A DNA stretch of 64,000 nucleotides. Source: an uncultured Prevotellaceae bacterium (lineage in GTDB: Bacteria; Bacteroidota; Bacteroidia; Bacteroidales; Bacteroidaceae). The stretch covers positions 1-64,000 of the forward strand of contig CAMNIN010000002.1 in assembly GCA_946540735.1 (NCBI GenBank). The letters run 5' to 3'. The first letter of the stretch is position 1, and each line of letters starts with the position of its first letter. A model generated the notes under the pieces. It searched no databases. It was given only the letters and a program-made list of their open reading frames with translations, and was not told where the DNA came from. Shown in pieces: positions 14,634-24,799 of this stretch. A program made the position numbers and the translations under genes.

Positions 14634-16679
14634 ATGATTGGCCAGAAACCATGGATGCACATAATGGTACTTGCGGTTCTGATGCTGTTCTCACAGCAAG
14701 CCGTAGGCAAGGATGTCGTCGACACCCTTGTAATGAACCGCATCTACAACTACCGTAAAAGCGTCGGCGGCTCTTTGGAGGGAATGACGACGCTGGCCTA
14801 TCTGAAATACAGGTTACGCACAGACCGTCGCAACAAGCTGCTGTTTTTTGTTCCCCATCTCCATGTTCTGGCCAGGTCCGACGACAAAGACCATCTCTAT
14901 GAGATTTTCTCGCAATTTGTGTTTCACGAAGACGGCACCCATGAAATGGAGCAAATCGCACAGTCAAGTAGCTTCACCCGCCGCCGGAGGTCACTCTTGA
15001 ACAACGTTCAGAGCTACCTTCTGCCTCGAATCTACAACGAGATGCTCTATTCCGACCACCTGCTCTCTCCTTTCAACCGCCGCAACAGCCGCTTCTATCG
15101 ATATGAAGTGCACAACACCATCGGCAATCAGCTTCAGATCACATTCAAGCCACAGGCCGCCAACACACAGACTGTCAGAGGACAAGCCATTGTGGACAAG
15201 CATACAGGCAGGGTGATCAGCTGCACATTGATGGGAGAATACGACATGGTGAGTTTCGAGCTTCGTCTGCAAATGGGAGAGCAAGGGCTCTACTCACTGA
15301 TACCGCTCGAAAGTCACCTGAAATCGAAATTCACTTTCCTGGGCAATAAAATCAGGGGCATTCATGAAGCCAAGTTTCAGATCCCCATCGACCTTCCCCG
15401 TCCTAACGGAGTGGAAGACCATTGGAATATAATGGAGCAATACCGTCCCGACTCGTTGGAAGAAGAGGAGAAAATGCTCTATTTCAAGCGAGACTCAGTC
15501 ATCCAGAGCCGCACCAAGAACGACACCGTCCGCATCAGGAAGAAGAATTTCGCCAAAGACGTGCTATGGGGTATTTTCGGCGAGAATCTGCTCCAGCGCA
15601 TCAAAGGCAATTTCGACAACGACAAGGGTTACTACCGTTTGTCGCCCATTCTCAATCCCCTCTACGTCGGCTACTCCGAACGCCGGGGATTCACGTACCG
15701 TTTCACACTCCGCGGCGGATATGTTTTCTCGCCCAACAGCGAGATCCGGACAAGGATAAAACTGGGTTATTCTTTCAAATTGAAACAGTTCCAGATCAAT
15801 GTACCCATCACCTTCTACTTTGACAAAAACCACAATGGATACCTTGAGGCAGGATGGCGCAGCGGGGAACATCAGACCAACTCCACCATCATCGACAAGT
15901 TGAGAACGGGGCAAAACGACACCATCGACTGGAAGAAGATGAACCTCGACTATTTCAGGCACACCAAGCAACATCTGACCGTACATTATGACTTCACGCC
16001 CTATTTCGGCATTGAAGCCGGCTACCTATTCAACCGATGGAAATCAGTCGACGGTAAGCATTTCGATACATTCAACAAGCCAAAAGTATACCAATCCACT
16101 TCCTTGATGTGCGAGTTTCGTATCCGTCCCTTAGGCTATCAGGGGCCTATCATCAGTGTCAATTATGAGCGCACGGCGAAGAAGCTCAGCAAAAAAGGCA
16201 TGAACTATGAGAAATGGGAATATGACTGTTCTTACCTCTACCGTATGCCCCTCATGCGATCCCTGTCGCTGAGAGCTGGGGCAGGCTATTACTCCACCCA
16301 GACCGAAGACGCCTATTTCCTGGACTTCAACAATTTCAGGGACGACAACATCCCTGGCGGTTGGATCGATGAATGGAGCGGGGAGTTCGAGTTGCTGCAC
16401 CGCAACTGGTATAACTCGTCGAAATACTATGTGAGGTTGAATGCCACCTACGAGTCTCCCTTGATTCTGCTGTCGTGGGTCCCCTTGGTCGGCAACATCG
16501 TCGAGAAAGAGCGTTTTTACTTCAGCGCCCTCAGGTTGAGTGCCTTGAGCAATTACATGGAAGTAGGCTATGGTTTCACCAACCGGCTCTGTTCGGTAGG
16601 TATATTCACCAGTTTCAAGCGTTTCCGATACGAAGCCCTGGGGTTCAAATTCGGATTTGAATTGTTTAACAAGTGGTAA
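14634..16679 (+). CDS. DUF5686-family outer-membrane protein
   Basis: Predicted outer-membrane beta-barrel protein of the DUF5686 family; function unknown. The product is up to 681 aa, with a signal peptide ending about QQAVGKD; if the in-frame ATG at 14655 is used the signal peptide is simply shorter. Residues 25-250 form the family's N-terminal region with the LLSPFNRRNSRFYRYEV segment. From about residue 330 alternating hydrophobic strands and tyrosine-rich turns (YVGYSERRGFTYRFTLRGGYVF) suggest a barrel ending in FGFELFNKW, an aromatic C-terminus. It lacks the N-terminal carboxypeptidase-regulatory-like domain found in many relatives. Lies between rpoD and the addA-like gene. Confidence 0.75.
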   Translation: MIGQKPWMHIMVLAVLMLFSQQAVGKDVVDTLVMNRIYNYRKSVGGSLEGMTTLAYLKYRLRTDRRNKLLFFVPHLHVLARSDDKDHLYEIFSQFVFHEDGTHEMEQIAQSSSFTRRRRSLLNNVQSYLLPRIYNEMLYSDHLLSPFNRRNSRFYRYEVHNTIGNQLQITFKPQAANTQTVRGQAIVDKHTGRVISCTLMGEYDMVSFELRLQMGEQGLYSLIPLESHLKSKFTFLGNKIRGIHEAKFQIPIDLPRPNGVEDHWNIMEQYRPDSLEEEEKMLYFKRDSVIQSRTKNDTVRIRKKNFAKDVLWGIFGENLLQRIKGNFDNDKGYYRLSPILNPLYVGYSERRGFTYRFTLRGGYVFSPNSEIRTRIKLGYSFKLKQFQINVPITFYFDKNHNGYLEAGWRSGEHQTNSTIIDKLRTGQNDTIDWKKMNLDYFRHTKQHLTVHYDFTPYFGIEAGYLFNRWKSVDGKHFDTFNKPKVYQSTSLMCEFRIRPLGYQGPIISVNYERTAKKLSKKGMNYEKWEYDCSYLYRMPLMRSLSLRAGAGYYSTQTEDAYFLDFNNFRDDNIPGGWIDEWSGEFELLHRNWYNSSKYYVRLNATYESPLILLSWVPLVGNIVEKERFYFSALRLSALSNYMEVGYGFTNRLCSVGIFTSFKRFRYEALGFKFGFELFNKW

Positions 16680-16724
16680 GGAGAGAAAACCGCTGTATTT
16701 ATTGAATAATCCATCAGAAATGAC

Positions 16725-16732
16725 TATCTTTG
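16725..16732 (+). promoter_or_regulatory. Promoter -7 element adjoining the addA-like start codon
   Basis: TATCTTTG matches TAnnTTTG; only four bases separate it from the ATG at 16737. ATTG at 16701-16704, 20 bp upstream, is a partial -33 element. Confidence 0.5.
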
Positions 16733-16736
16733 GCGC

Positions 16737-19700
16737 ATGACCCATCAAATACCATTAACCGTCTACAAGGCAAGTGCTGGCAGCGGCAAGACCTTCACCC
16801 TGGCCGTGGAATATATCAAACTGCTGATAGCCAACCCCATGTCATATCGTAACATTCTCGCCGTGACCTTCACCAACAAAGCCACGGAAGAAATGAAGAT
16901 GCGCATACTCAGTCAGCTCAACGGACTCGCACACGGATACGAAGACTCTGGCGACTACATGCGTAAGATCACCGCTGAGATGGGAGTCGACGAGAAACTG
17001 GTGCAGTCGAGAGCCGCCACTGCCCTGAGCAGCCTCATCCACGACTACTCAGCCTTCAAAGTGGAGACCATCGACAAATTCTTCCAGCGCGTGCTCAAGA
17101 ACCTCGCCAAGGAGCTCGACCTGACTGCCAATCTGCGCCTTGAGCTCAACGACAAGCAAGTGGAGCAACTGGCCGTCGACAACATGATCGAGTCGCTCAC
17201 TAATCAGGACATCGTACTCAACTGGCTCATGAGCTATATCCTTGAGAACATCAAGGAAGACAAATCGTGGAACATCATCGGACAAGTGAAGAAATTCGGA
17301 GAGAACATCTTCAAGGACTCCTATAAAAAACATCGCGATGAACTTCTCCAGATTCTGAGCACGCCCCATTTCTTCGACGAATTCAAGAAAGAGCTCATCA
17401 AGCTGCGCGATGAGAGCGATGAGGAACTGATGTCGATCGGCAACCGTTTCCTCGAAGCCACCAAAGGCTATGGCATGAATGACTTCGCCTATGGGAGCAG
17501 TGGCATATACAACTATTTCTGCAAGTTGCGCGACGGCAACTACAACGGCGACGAGCCAGGGAAAAGGGTCGCTGACTGTCTTGACTCACCCGAGAAATGG
17601 GTGAAGAAAGGCGCCCCTAACCGGGATGCCATCATCACACTCGTCAACGACACACTCATGGGTCTCCTGGATGAAGCAGAATCGAAGAGACGTATCTGCT
17701 ACAGGAAAGCCAAGTCGGCGCGCGTCACCCTCAGTCACCTCAACCAACTGCGCCTTCTCGGCAATATTGAAGAGAAAGTCAGGGAACTCAACAGCGATGC
17801 CAACCGGTTTCTTCTCAGCGACACCCAGGGAATGCTCCATGCACTGATCGACCACAGCGACACGCCGTTTATCTTTGAGAAGATCGGCGCCCGCCTCCGA
17901 CATATCATGATCGACGAGTTCCAGGACACCGGAGCCTTGCAATGGAGCAATTTCAAAATCCTCCTTGACGACTGCATGGACCAGGGTACGAAAAACCTGA
18001 TTGTCGGCGACGTGAAGCAGAGCATCTACCGCTGGCGGTCGGGAGACTGGAGACTGCTCAACGGCATCACCCGCGAATTCCACGACGATGATAAAATGAT
18101 CGAGGTGAAGCCTCTTGGCACCAACTACCGATCGAGCCGTAAGGTCATTGAGTTCAACAACAGTTTTTTCAGCACCGCCAGCCAACTGGAGTACCAACGC
18201 CTCAAGACCGTCGCCGGCGACGGAGCCGAAGAATTGAAGAAAGCCTACAGTGATGTCAGCCAACATATCCCCCCCTTCAGAGGAGACGGTGGCTACGTCT
18301 ATGTGGAGCTGATGGGCAAGGACAAGGAAACAGACGACGACACAGTCATGGACCGCTTGGCAGAGACCATCAGGGCGCTCACTGCTCAGGGAGTGGCTCA
18401 GCGAGACATCGCGATCCTGGCCCGCTACAACGGCGAGATCCAGGAAACGGCCCAATATTTCCAGACCCATGAGCCAAGCATCCACATCGTCTCCGACGAA
18501 GCCTTCCGGTTAGACGCATCCCTCGCTGTCAATATTATGATCATGGCCCTGAGAGTGCTGATCAATGAAAGAGACATGCTCCACAAAGCCATTCTCGCCA
18601 AGTCGTATCAGAACGACATCCTGCAGAACGGGCTGGATGACGACGCCATCCTCCTCACGACCGACATCAATGATCCCCTGACGGCATTCAAGGAATGGCT
18701 GCCGGAGGGATTCCGCAGCAGTAATCAGCGGAGCGCCCTGAGGTCACTCCCCCTCACCGACCTCATGGAGTCGCTTTACGACATCTTCGGCATCGAGAAG
18801 GCAAAGGGGCAGAGTGCCTATATCTGCACGTTGTATGACCTCGTGGCAGAATACCTCAAGGACAACACCTCAGACATCGAGCGCTTCCTCCAAGCCTGGG
18901 AAGACAACTACCGGACGAAAACGATCCATGGCGACGACGTGGAGGGAGTGCGCATGGTTACCATCCACAAAAGCAAGGGACTGGAATACGACAATGTCAT
19001 CATTCCATTCTGTGACTGGGGACTGGAGAAGACCAGAAACAACACCATCTGGTGCTCAGCCGACGAGGAGCCATTCAACAAACTTCCCATCCTGCCGATC
19101 GACTACAGCCGCACCAGTATGATCGACACCGCCTACGAGGAGGAATACAAGAGAGAGCACCTGCAAAACACCGTCGACAACCTCAACCTGCTCTACGTGG
19201 CTTTCACCAGGGCACGGTACAGGCTCATCGTCTTCGGCAAGAGCAGCATGGAAAGCGAAGAGAAGAAGCAGAAGAAAAGCACCTCAAAGACCAGCAATGA
19301 TGCGCCTTCAAACAGGTGCTTGCTGGTGGAACAAGTGCTAATGGAGCTCGCCGCAAGAAAAGAGGAAGGTCATGAAGAGCAATCAGGCGAGACCATCAGG
19401 GATTTTGACCTTCAGGTGTGCCAAGACGGCACCATCGTCTTCGAATACGGCGAATTCGCCGAAAACGCCCAGGCCAAGCAGAAGAAAGAAAGTGAGAACA
19501 TCTTCCTGCAGAAGGAGGACGGCGTGGGCAGTAGTATCAGATCCTACCCGATCTCCGCACAGTTCCGTCAGAGCAATGACAGCCGCATCTTCACCACCTC
19601 CGAGGAGAAAGAACTGCTCCGTCTGGAGTATATCCAAAGAGGCAATCTGCTCCACAGCATTTTCTCCCGTCTAAGGACTATCGACGACATGGAGGACGTG

Positions 19701-20066
19701 CTCCGGCAGTTGGAGTTTGAGGGCATACTCTATGACGAGGTGTCGCCGGAAGACCTGCAGCGGATGCTCAAACAAGCCCTGGCCAGCGAGCGAGTCAGAG
19801 AATGGTTCTCGCCCAGATGGAAACTGCACAACGAATGCGCCGTCATCTTCACAGACCCCGAGACCGGTCAAGTGACCTCGCTCCGCCCCGACCGTGTGAT
19901 GAGTGACGGCGAGCGCACCGTGGTCATCGACTTCAAATTCGGCAGACAGAAGAGAGAGCATTTCCGGCAAGTGTCCAACTATATGAAATTGCTCCAGGAA
20001 ATGGGCTATAAGAAAGTAGAAGGTTATTTGTGGTACGTAACCCGGAACCAGACCGTGAAAGTATAA
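16737..20066 (+). CDS. addA: UvrD-type helicase-nuclease, AddA-like subunit
   Basis: ATP-dependent 3'-5' helicase/nuclease subunit of an AddAB-type complex that resects double-strand breaks for RecA loading. 1109 aa. Superfamily 1 motifs appear in order: Walker A ASAGSGKT (residues 12-19), motif Ia VTFTNKATEEM, Walker B DEFQDT from Asp393, GDVKQSIYRWR, NYRSS, VTIHKSKGLEYD (motif V) and LLYVAFTRAR (motif VI). The C-terminus carries a RecB-like nuclease with Asp1065 and Lys1067 in IDFKFG. Walker A so close to the N-terminus fixes the start, which lies only four bases after a promoter -7 element. The AddB-like partner follows after 8 bp. Confidence 0.88.
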   Translation: MTHQIPLTVYKASAGSGKTFTLAVEYIKLLIANPMSYRNILAVTFTNKATEEMKMRILSQLNGLAHGYEDSGDYMRKITAEMGVDEKLVQSRAATALSSLIHDYSAFKVETIDKFFQRVLKNLAKELDLTANLRLELNDKQVEQLAVDNMIESLTNQDIVLNWLMSYILENIKEDKSWNIIGQVKKFGENIFKDSYKKHRDELLQILSTPHFFDEFKKELIKLRDESDEELMSIGNRFLEATKGYGMNDFAYGSSGIYNYFCKLRDGNYNGDEPGKRVADCLDSPEKWVKKGAPNRDAIITLVNDTLMGLLDEAESKRRICYRKAKSARVTLSHLNQLRLLGNIEEKVRELNSDANRFLLSDTQGMLHALIDHSDTPFIFEKIGARLRHIMIDEFQDTGALQWSNFKILLDDCMDQGTKNLIVGDVKQSIYRWRSGDWRLLNGITREFHDDDKMIEVKPLGTNYRSSRKVIEFNNSFFSTASQLEYQRLKTVAGDGAEELKKAYSDVSQHIPPFRGDGGYVYVELMGKDKETDDDTVMDRLAETIRALTAQGVAQRDIAILARYNGEIQETAQYFQTHEPSIHIVSDEAFRLDASLAVNIMIMALRVLINERDMLHKAILAKSYQNDILQNGLDDDAILLTTDINDPLTAFKEWLPEGFRSSNQRSALRSLPLTDLMESLYDIFGIEKAKGQSAYICTLYDLVAEYLKDNTSDIERFLQAWEDNYRTKTIHGDDVEGVRMVTIHKSKGLEYDNVIIPFCDWGLEKTRNNTIWCSADEEPFNKLPILPIDYSRTSMIDTAYEEEYKREHLQNTVDNLNLLYVAFTRARYRLIVFGKSSMESEEKKQKKSTSKTSNDAPSNRCLLVEQVLMELAARKEEGHEEQSGETIRDFDLQVCQDGTIVFEYGEFAENAQAKQKKESENIFLQKEDGVGSSIRSYPISAQFRQSNDSRIFTTSEEKELLRLEYIQRGNLLHSIFSRLRTIDDMEDVLRQLEFEGILYDEVSPEDLQRMLKQALASERVREWFSPRWKLHNECAVIFTDPETGQVTSLRPDRVMSDGERTVVIDFKFGRQKREHFRQVSNYMKLLQEMGYKKVEGYLWYVTRNQTVKV

Positions 20067-20074
20067 GGAAAAAC

Positions 20075-23050
20075 ATGAATCATACAGCAGCCAAGCATCA
20101 TCACTTCTTAGGGCGCGTGGCACAGGACATCCTGTCACGCCACGGAGACGACCTGTCGGAACTGACCCTCGTCTTCCCCAACAAGCGAGCCTCTCTGTTC
20201 ATCAACGAGCAGTTCGCTCAGCTTTCAGGAAAACCTGTGTGGAGCCCCTCCTACACCACCATCAGCAACCTTTTCCGCAGTCGCTCTGCACTAACAGTGG
20301 CCGATGAGGTCAAGCTCAACTGCGACCTCTACCGCAGCTATGTGGCCTGCACCGGATCGACGGAGACCCTGGACAAATTCTACGGCTGGGGAGGCGTCCT
20401 GCTCTCCGACTTCGATGACATCGACAAATGCATGGCACCAGCACAGGGTGTCTTCTCCAATCTCAGCGACTTGCATTCCTACGACCACATCGACTACCTC
20501 AGCGAGGAACAAATGCGGGTGCTGCAGTTTTTCTTCAAGGACTTCGACGAGCACCACAATAGCAGGCTCAAAGAGAAATTCCTCTATCTATGGAGCAAGT
20601 TCGGCGACATCTACAATGACTACAACCGACATCTGAGAGAGCAAGGACTGGCCTATGAGGGTGCGCTATGCAGGGACGTCATAGAGAACAAGCAGACTGA
20701 CTGGGGAAAGGATCTCTATATCTTCATCGGATTCAATGCCGTACAGGAAGTGGAGCGACAACTCTTCAGGAAACTTAAAGGACAAGGCCAGGCAGAATTT
20801 TACTGGGACTTCGATCATTATTACATGGATTTCGAAGGCAATGGCAGCCACCAGGAAGCCGGACAACAAATCCAAAAACTCCTGAACGAATTTCCCAACC
20901 GACTCGACTCCATCAACGATGATATCTACCACCATTTCAAACAACCGAAAGACATCACCTTCATCGGGGCGCCTACTGAAAACGCACAAGCGAGGTATGT
21001 CGGAGAGTGGCTCCAAGACCCTGAACGAGTGAAGGCAGGCAACCGCACAGCTGTGGTGATGTGCCAAGAAGGACTGCTGCCCACTCTTGTCCACTGCATC
21101 CCCGATCATGTGAAGGAACTCAACATCACGACAGGATATCCCCTGATGCAGACCGCCGCAGCCACCATGGTCAGTCAGCTGTTAGAACTGGCAATGTACG
21201 GCCCTGCCGGACAAAGCAAATACCGTCAAAAGCCTGTCATCTCCATTCTCCGCCACCCTTACGCTGCTCTCATCTCACCCAAAGCCGGAGAACTGTGCAG
21301 CCAAATCCTCGGAAACCACCGCTACTTTCCATCTCGGGAGGAGTTGGTGGTGGACGAAGGCACTGCCCTGCTCTTCAAGGATCTCACGTCGGTCACCCCT
21401 GATGAGACAGGCAAGGAATACGACCGCAACCTTGTCATCAGCCAATGGCTGCTCGACATTGTCCGCACCGCTGCCAAGGCAGCGAATGAATCAGGAGAAA
21501 AAGACCCCCTCACCCACGAGACCCTCTTTCGCACCTACACACTGGTCAACCGCATCCACCAGCTGCTTGCCGATGGCGATTTGAAGGTGGACACCATCAC
21601 CTACCAGCGTGTGCTCCACCAGATCATCTCCACAACCACAGTTCCCTTCCACGGTGAGCCAGCAGTGGGACTTCAGATCATGGGTGTGCTCGAAACCCGC
21701 AACTTAGATTTCGAGCACCTCCTCATCCTCTGCTGCAACGAGGGCAACATGCCCAAGTCGACCGATACACCCTCTTTCATCCCGCAATCCATCCGTGAGG
21801 CATTCGGCCTGCCCACCATCAACCAAAAGGTAGGCATCTATGCCTATTACTTCTTCAGAATGCTGCAGCGCGCCCACGATGTGACCATCATGTATGGCAA
21901 TGCCGCAGATGACAAGAACACGGGCGAGAAAAGCCGTTTCATGCTCCAGCTGATGGTGGAGAGCAAGCACCCCATCAGGCGGCTCTCGCTGCTCTCCCCT
22001 CTGCAGCCCACCATTCACGAGCGGTATTCCATAGCGAAATCAGAGGATATACAGTCACGCCTCGATGACATGAAATACATCTCTCCCACCGCCATCAACC
22101 GCTACCTGCGCTGTCAGTTGCAGTTTTTCTTCAATCACATCGCAGGAATCAGGGAGCCGGAAGCGGAAGGAGAAGAGATCGACAACAGGGTTTTCGGCAA
22201 CTTGTTTCACGATGCCTCTCAATTCATCTATGACGAGATAACAGGGGTGGACCGCAATACGATCGACGAGCACCACCCATTCGCCAATGGCGGTCATGTC
22301 GTGGAGAAAACCCAGATCGAATACGTGCTCAAGACCCCCGGTATCGTCGAGCGAAGTTTGGACAAGGCGATGGCGATGCATCTGTTCAATAACGATGACC
22401 TGAAATCACGGCCAGAATACAACGGCCTGCAGATCATCAACCGGCGCGTGATTCTCCATTACCTTCGTCAGTTGCTCCAACTGGACATGCGGCAAGCACC
22501 CTTCACGATCAGAGGATTGGAAGGCGGTGTCTTCACCACACTCCAGATCCCTACAAAAGACGGAGAGCGGAAGTTGCTGCTTGGCGGAAGGATTGACCGT
22601 TTGGACGAGATTGTGACAGCGTCTGGCGAGCGTAGAATCCGAGTGGTGGACTACAAGACCGGCAGGAGCAAGACAGAATTGAAAGACATAGATGAGATCT
22701 TTGATCCCGCCTTCCTGCCGAAACACAGCGACTATTACCTCCAGACCCTGCTCTACGCCATGATCGTGAGAAATAGTCATGAGATCAACCCCAAGCAATT
22801 ACCTGTAAGCCCTGCTCTGCTTTTCATCCAAAATGCCAATACGCCTGACTACAATCCTATTCTGCACTTTGGGAAGGAAGAGATTTCCGATATCAAGGTC
22901 TACGCCAAGGAGTTTAAGGAGAGACTCTCAGCCCTCCTGGCGGAGATTTTCGATTCCGAGAAGCCCTTCTCACCTACGGAAAACAAAAAGATATGCCAGA
23001 CATGCCCCTATGCCAAGCTCTGCGGAAGGTATCGCTTTGACGTGATTTGA
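20075..23050 (+). CDS. addB: PD-(D/E)XK nuclease, AddB-like subunit
   Basis: Partner of the preceding helicase in double-strand-break resection. The start chosen is the ATG at 20075 (991 aa), just after the addA-like stop; the open frame extends 5' only through non-ATG codons overlapping that gene. The N-terminal half resembles an inactivated helicase scaffold (LVFPNKRASLFINEQF in place of Walker A). The C-terminal third is a nuclease with GGRIDRLDE and VVDYKTG (Asp859, Lys861). An iron-sulfur cluster is likely from Cys in RYLRCQLQFFF together with the terminal C-x2-C-x5-C (CQTCPYAKLC), as known for AddB. Subunit identity is inferred from this cluster and gene order. Confidence 0.85.
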   Translation: MNHTAAKHHHFLGRVAQDILSRHGDDLSELTLVFPNKRASLFINEQFAQLSGKPVWSPSYTTISNLFRSRSALTVADEVKLNCDLYRSYVACTGSTETLDKFYGWGGVLLSDFDDIDKCMAPAQGVFSNLSDLHSYDHIDYLSEEQMRVLQFFFKDFDEHHNSRLKEKFLYLWSKFGDIYNDYNRHLREQGLAYEGALCRDVIENKQTDWGKDLYIFIGFNAVQEVERQLFRKLKGQGQAEFYWDFDHYYMDFEGNGSHQEAGQQIQKLLNEFPNRLDSINDDIYHHFKQPKDITFIGAPTENAQARYVGEWLQDPERVKAGNRTAVVMCQEGLLPTLVHCIPDHVKELNITTGYPLMQTAAATMVSQLLELAMYGPAGQSKYRQKPVISILRHPYAALISPKAGELCSQILGNHRYFPSREELVVDEGTALLFKDLTSVTPDETGKEYDRNLVISQWLLDIVRTAAKAANESGEKDPLTHETLFRTYTLVNRIHQLLADGDLKVDTITYQRVLHQIISTTTVPFHGEPAVGLQIMGVLETRNLDFEHLLILCCNEGNMPKSTDTPSFIPQSIREAFGLPTINQKVGIYAYYFFRMLQRAHDVTIMYGNAADDKNTGEKSRFMLQLMVESKHPIRRLSLLSPLQPTIHERYSIAKSEDIQSRLDDMKYISPTAINRYLRCQLQFFFNHIAGIREPEAEGEEIDNRVFGNLFHDASQFIYDEITGVDRNTIDEHHPFANGGHVVEKTQIEYVLKTPGIVERSLDKAMAMHLFNNDDLKSRPEYNGLQIINRRVILHYLRQLLQLDMRQAPFTIRGLEGGVFTTLQIPTKDGERKLLLGGRIDRLDEIVTASGERRIRVVDYKTGRSKTELKDIDEIFDPAFLPKHSDYYLQTLLYAMIVRNSHEINPKQLPVSPALLFIQNANTPDYNPILHFGKEEISDIKVYAKEFKERLSALLAEIFDSEKPFSPTENKKICQTCPYAKLCGRYRFDVI

Positions 23051-23078
23051 ATATCCGTCTGTACCATGATTTGCAAAG

Positions 23079-23657
23079 TTATTTCATTTTACAAACGATT
23101 TTCATCTGTGTTAGTTCACTGATCCAATCCGTTTTTTTGTCCTTGAGGGATTCTAAGAAGGGTATAATGGCATCACCATATGCCCTGCGCGTATAGTGAT
23201 TGAGCTGTATGGCTTTCTTGCCATTGACGACCACGGGCTTATAGTGGTGGATGTCAAGCTCCACCAGATTCAACTCGCCATCCACTCCGTCGCTCACCAA
23301 GAAGTCAATGATATACTCTCCTTTATTCTCGTAGACGAGATAATTGCAGCATTTGTCTGACTTCTTGCGTTCCTCAAGTTCACGAACCTTGGCATCAACG
23401 AAAAACTGGACGCCTAACGATTCAGAGAAGGACAGAGAGACACTCAACATTTGCTCGTAATTGTCAAAAGTCTCCCCATTGGGCAACCATTCTTGAAGAT
23501 AAAAAGCCTCAACGAGATGTTGACACCACTTGAGCTCGAACTTTTTATCTTGAAACATGAGCGTCTTCCCGACATGCAAATAATCCACTACTTTGTCTTG
23601 GGAAAAAGCCATCACACTTATCAGTGCCAAAAGCAAGGAAAGACCAATTCTTTTCAT
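23079..23657 (-). CDS. Hypothetical secreted protein
   Basis: Not recognised. The start is taken at the ATG at 23657 (192 aa), which leads straight into a signal peptide (MKRIGLSLLLALISVMAFSQ); a start 21 bp upstream would add seven polar residues. The mature part (about 172 aa) is mixed alpha/beta with a Cys pair in KKSDKCCNYLVYENKGEY, and a lone Cys in KWCQHL and in the tail IVCKMK. No catalytic motif or TM helix is evident. It lies downstream of galE on the same strand, separated by a hairpin, and converges with the addB-like gene. A periplasmic or surface role is all that can be inferred. Confidence 0.65.
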   Translation of the reverse strand: MKRIGLSLLLALISVMAFSQDKVVDYLHVGKTLMFQDKKFELKWCQHLVEAFYLQEWLPNGETFDNYEQMLSVSLSFSESLGVQFFVDAKVRELEERKKSDKCCNYLVYENKGEYIIDFLVSDGVDGELNLVELDIHHYKPVVVNGKKAIQLNHYTRRAYGDAIIPFLESLKDKKTDWISELTQMKIVCKMK

Positions 23658-23680
23658 AACAGTATCTATTCTATACATTT

Positions 23681-23708
23681 ATCCCGGAGGCCTCAAGACC
23701 TCCGGGAT
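23681..23708. terminator. Hairpin between galE and the hypothetical gene
   Basis: A perfect 10-bp stem ATCCCGGAGG (23681-23690) / CCTCCGGGAT (23699-23708) with an eight-base loop. The U tract is weak on both sides, so termination after galE may be partial. Confidence 0.55.
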
Positions 23709-23722
23709 TTCAGCTATTGAGT

Positions 23723-24769
23723 CTACATGACACCATCGTCACGTAGTTTCACCTGCCATTTCCAAGCTGAAGCAAGAACATCCTCGATGGGCGTGTCGGC
23801 TTTCCAACCCAGCACTTTGTTGGCTTTGTCGACGTTGCCCCAGACCTTCTCAATGTCACCTTCACGGCGGGGAGCAAACGTCCAGTTGAGTTTCACGCCA
23901 GTAGCCTTCTCGAATCCCTGCACGACTTCCAGAGTGCTCAGTCCGCGACCAGTACCAATGTTGAAGATCTCGACGGCATCGGTGTCTTTCTCCAGCACTC
24001 TTGTCATGGCAGCCACATGAGCCTTGGCCAGATCGACCACATAAATATAATCGCGGATGCAAGTTCCGTCAGGCGTATTGTAGTCGTTGCCGAACACCTT
24101 GAGTTCTTTGCGAATGCCGATAGCCGTCTGGGTGACAAAGGGAATCAGGTTCATAGGCACACCCAGGGGAAGTTCGCCGATCAAGGCTGAGGGGTGGGCG
24201 CCAATGGGATTGAAGTAACGCAGAATGACCGACTTGATCGGAGCACCGCTGTGAATATAGTCCTGGATGATTTCCTCGTTGATCTGCTTCGTATTGCCAT
24301 AGGGGCTCAGCGCCTTCTGTATGGGGGCATTCTCCGTGACTGGAAGGTTCTCGGGTGATGGTTGTCCATAAACCGTGCAACTGGAAGAGAAGATAATGCC
24401 TTTCACCTCATATTTCGGCATGAGTTCCAGCAGATTAATAAGGCTGTTGAGGTTATTGCGGTAATAAAGCAATGGTTTCTCCACGCTCTCACCCACAGCC
24501 TTGCTGGCAGCGAAATGGATGATACCGCAGATAGAAGGATACTTGGCGAAAACAGCCTCAAGCGCATTGCAATCGCAGCAGTCGACCTGCTCGAAAGCGG
24601 GACGTATGCCTGTGATTTTCTCAATGCCGTCAAGTACCTCTATTTTGGAGTTAGACAGGTTGTCGATGATGACGACATCATACCCAGCCTCCTGAAGTTC
24701 TACTGTGGTATGGGATCCGATGAACCCGGTACCACCTGTTACAAGAATCGTTTTTTTCATCTTATCCAT
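23723..24769 (-). CDS. galE: UDP-glucose 4-epimerase
   Basis: NAD-dependent short-chain dehydrogenase/reductase interconverting UDP-glucose and UDP-galactose for galactose use and surface glycan synthesis. Up to 348 aa. The Rossmann motif TGGTGFIGSHT is at the N-terminus, the catalytic Ser lies in FSSSCTVYG, and YGNTK provides the Tyr/Lys pair. NFYNIGTGRG-like and GDIEKVWGNVDKA segments are typical of GalE. Start at 24769 or the ATG at 24760 (MKKTILVTGG); the second fits the family better. It starts 30 bp after rnfA on the same strand with no own promoter motif visible, so it may be the last gene of the rnf transcript. Confidence 0.93.
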   Translation of the reverse strand: MDKMKKTILVTGGTGFIGSHTTVELQEAGYDVVIIDNLSNSKIEVLDGIEKITGIRPAFEQVDCCDCNALEAVFAKYPSICGIIHFAASKAVGESVEKPLLYYRNNLNSLINLLELMPKYEVKGIIFSSSCTVYGQPSPENLPVTENAPIQKALSPYGNTKQINEEIIQDYIHSGAPIKSVILRYFNPIGAHPSALIGELPLGVPMNLIPFVTQTAIGIRKELKVFGNDYNTPDGTCIRDYIYVVDLAKAHVAAMTRVLEKDTDAVEIFNIGTGRGLSTLEVVQGFEKATGVKLNWTFAPRREGDIEKVWGNVDKANKVLGWKADTPIEDVLASAWKWQVKLRDDGVM

Positions 24770-24799
24770 TAAGTTTAAAGATCATTCCAAACGCATGGG

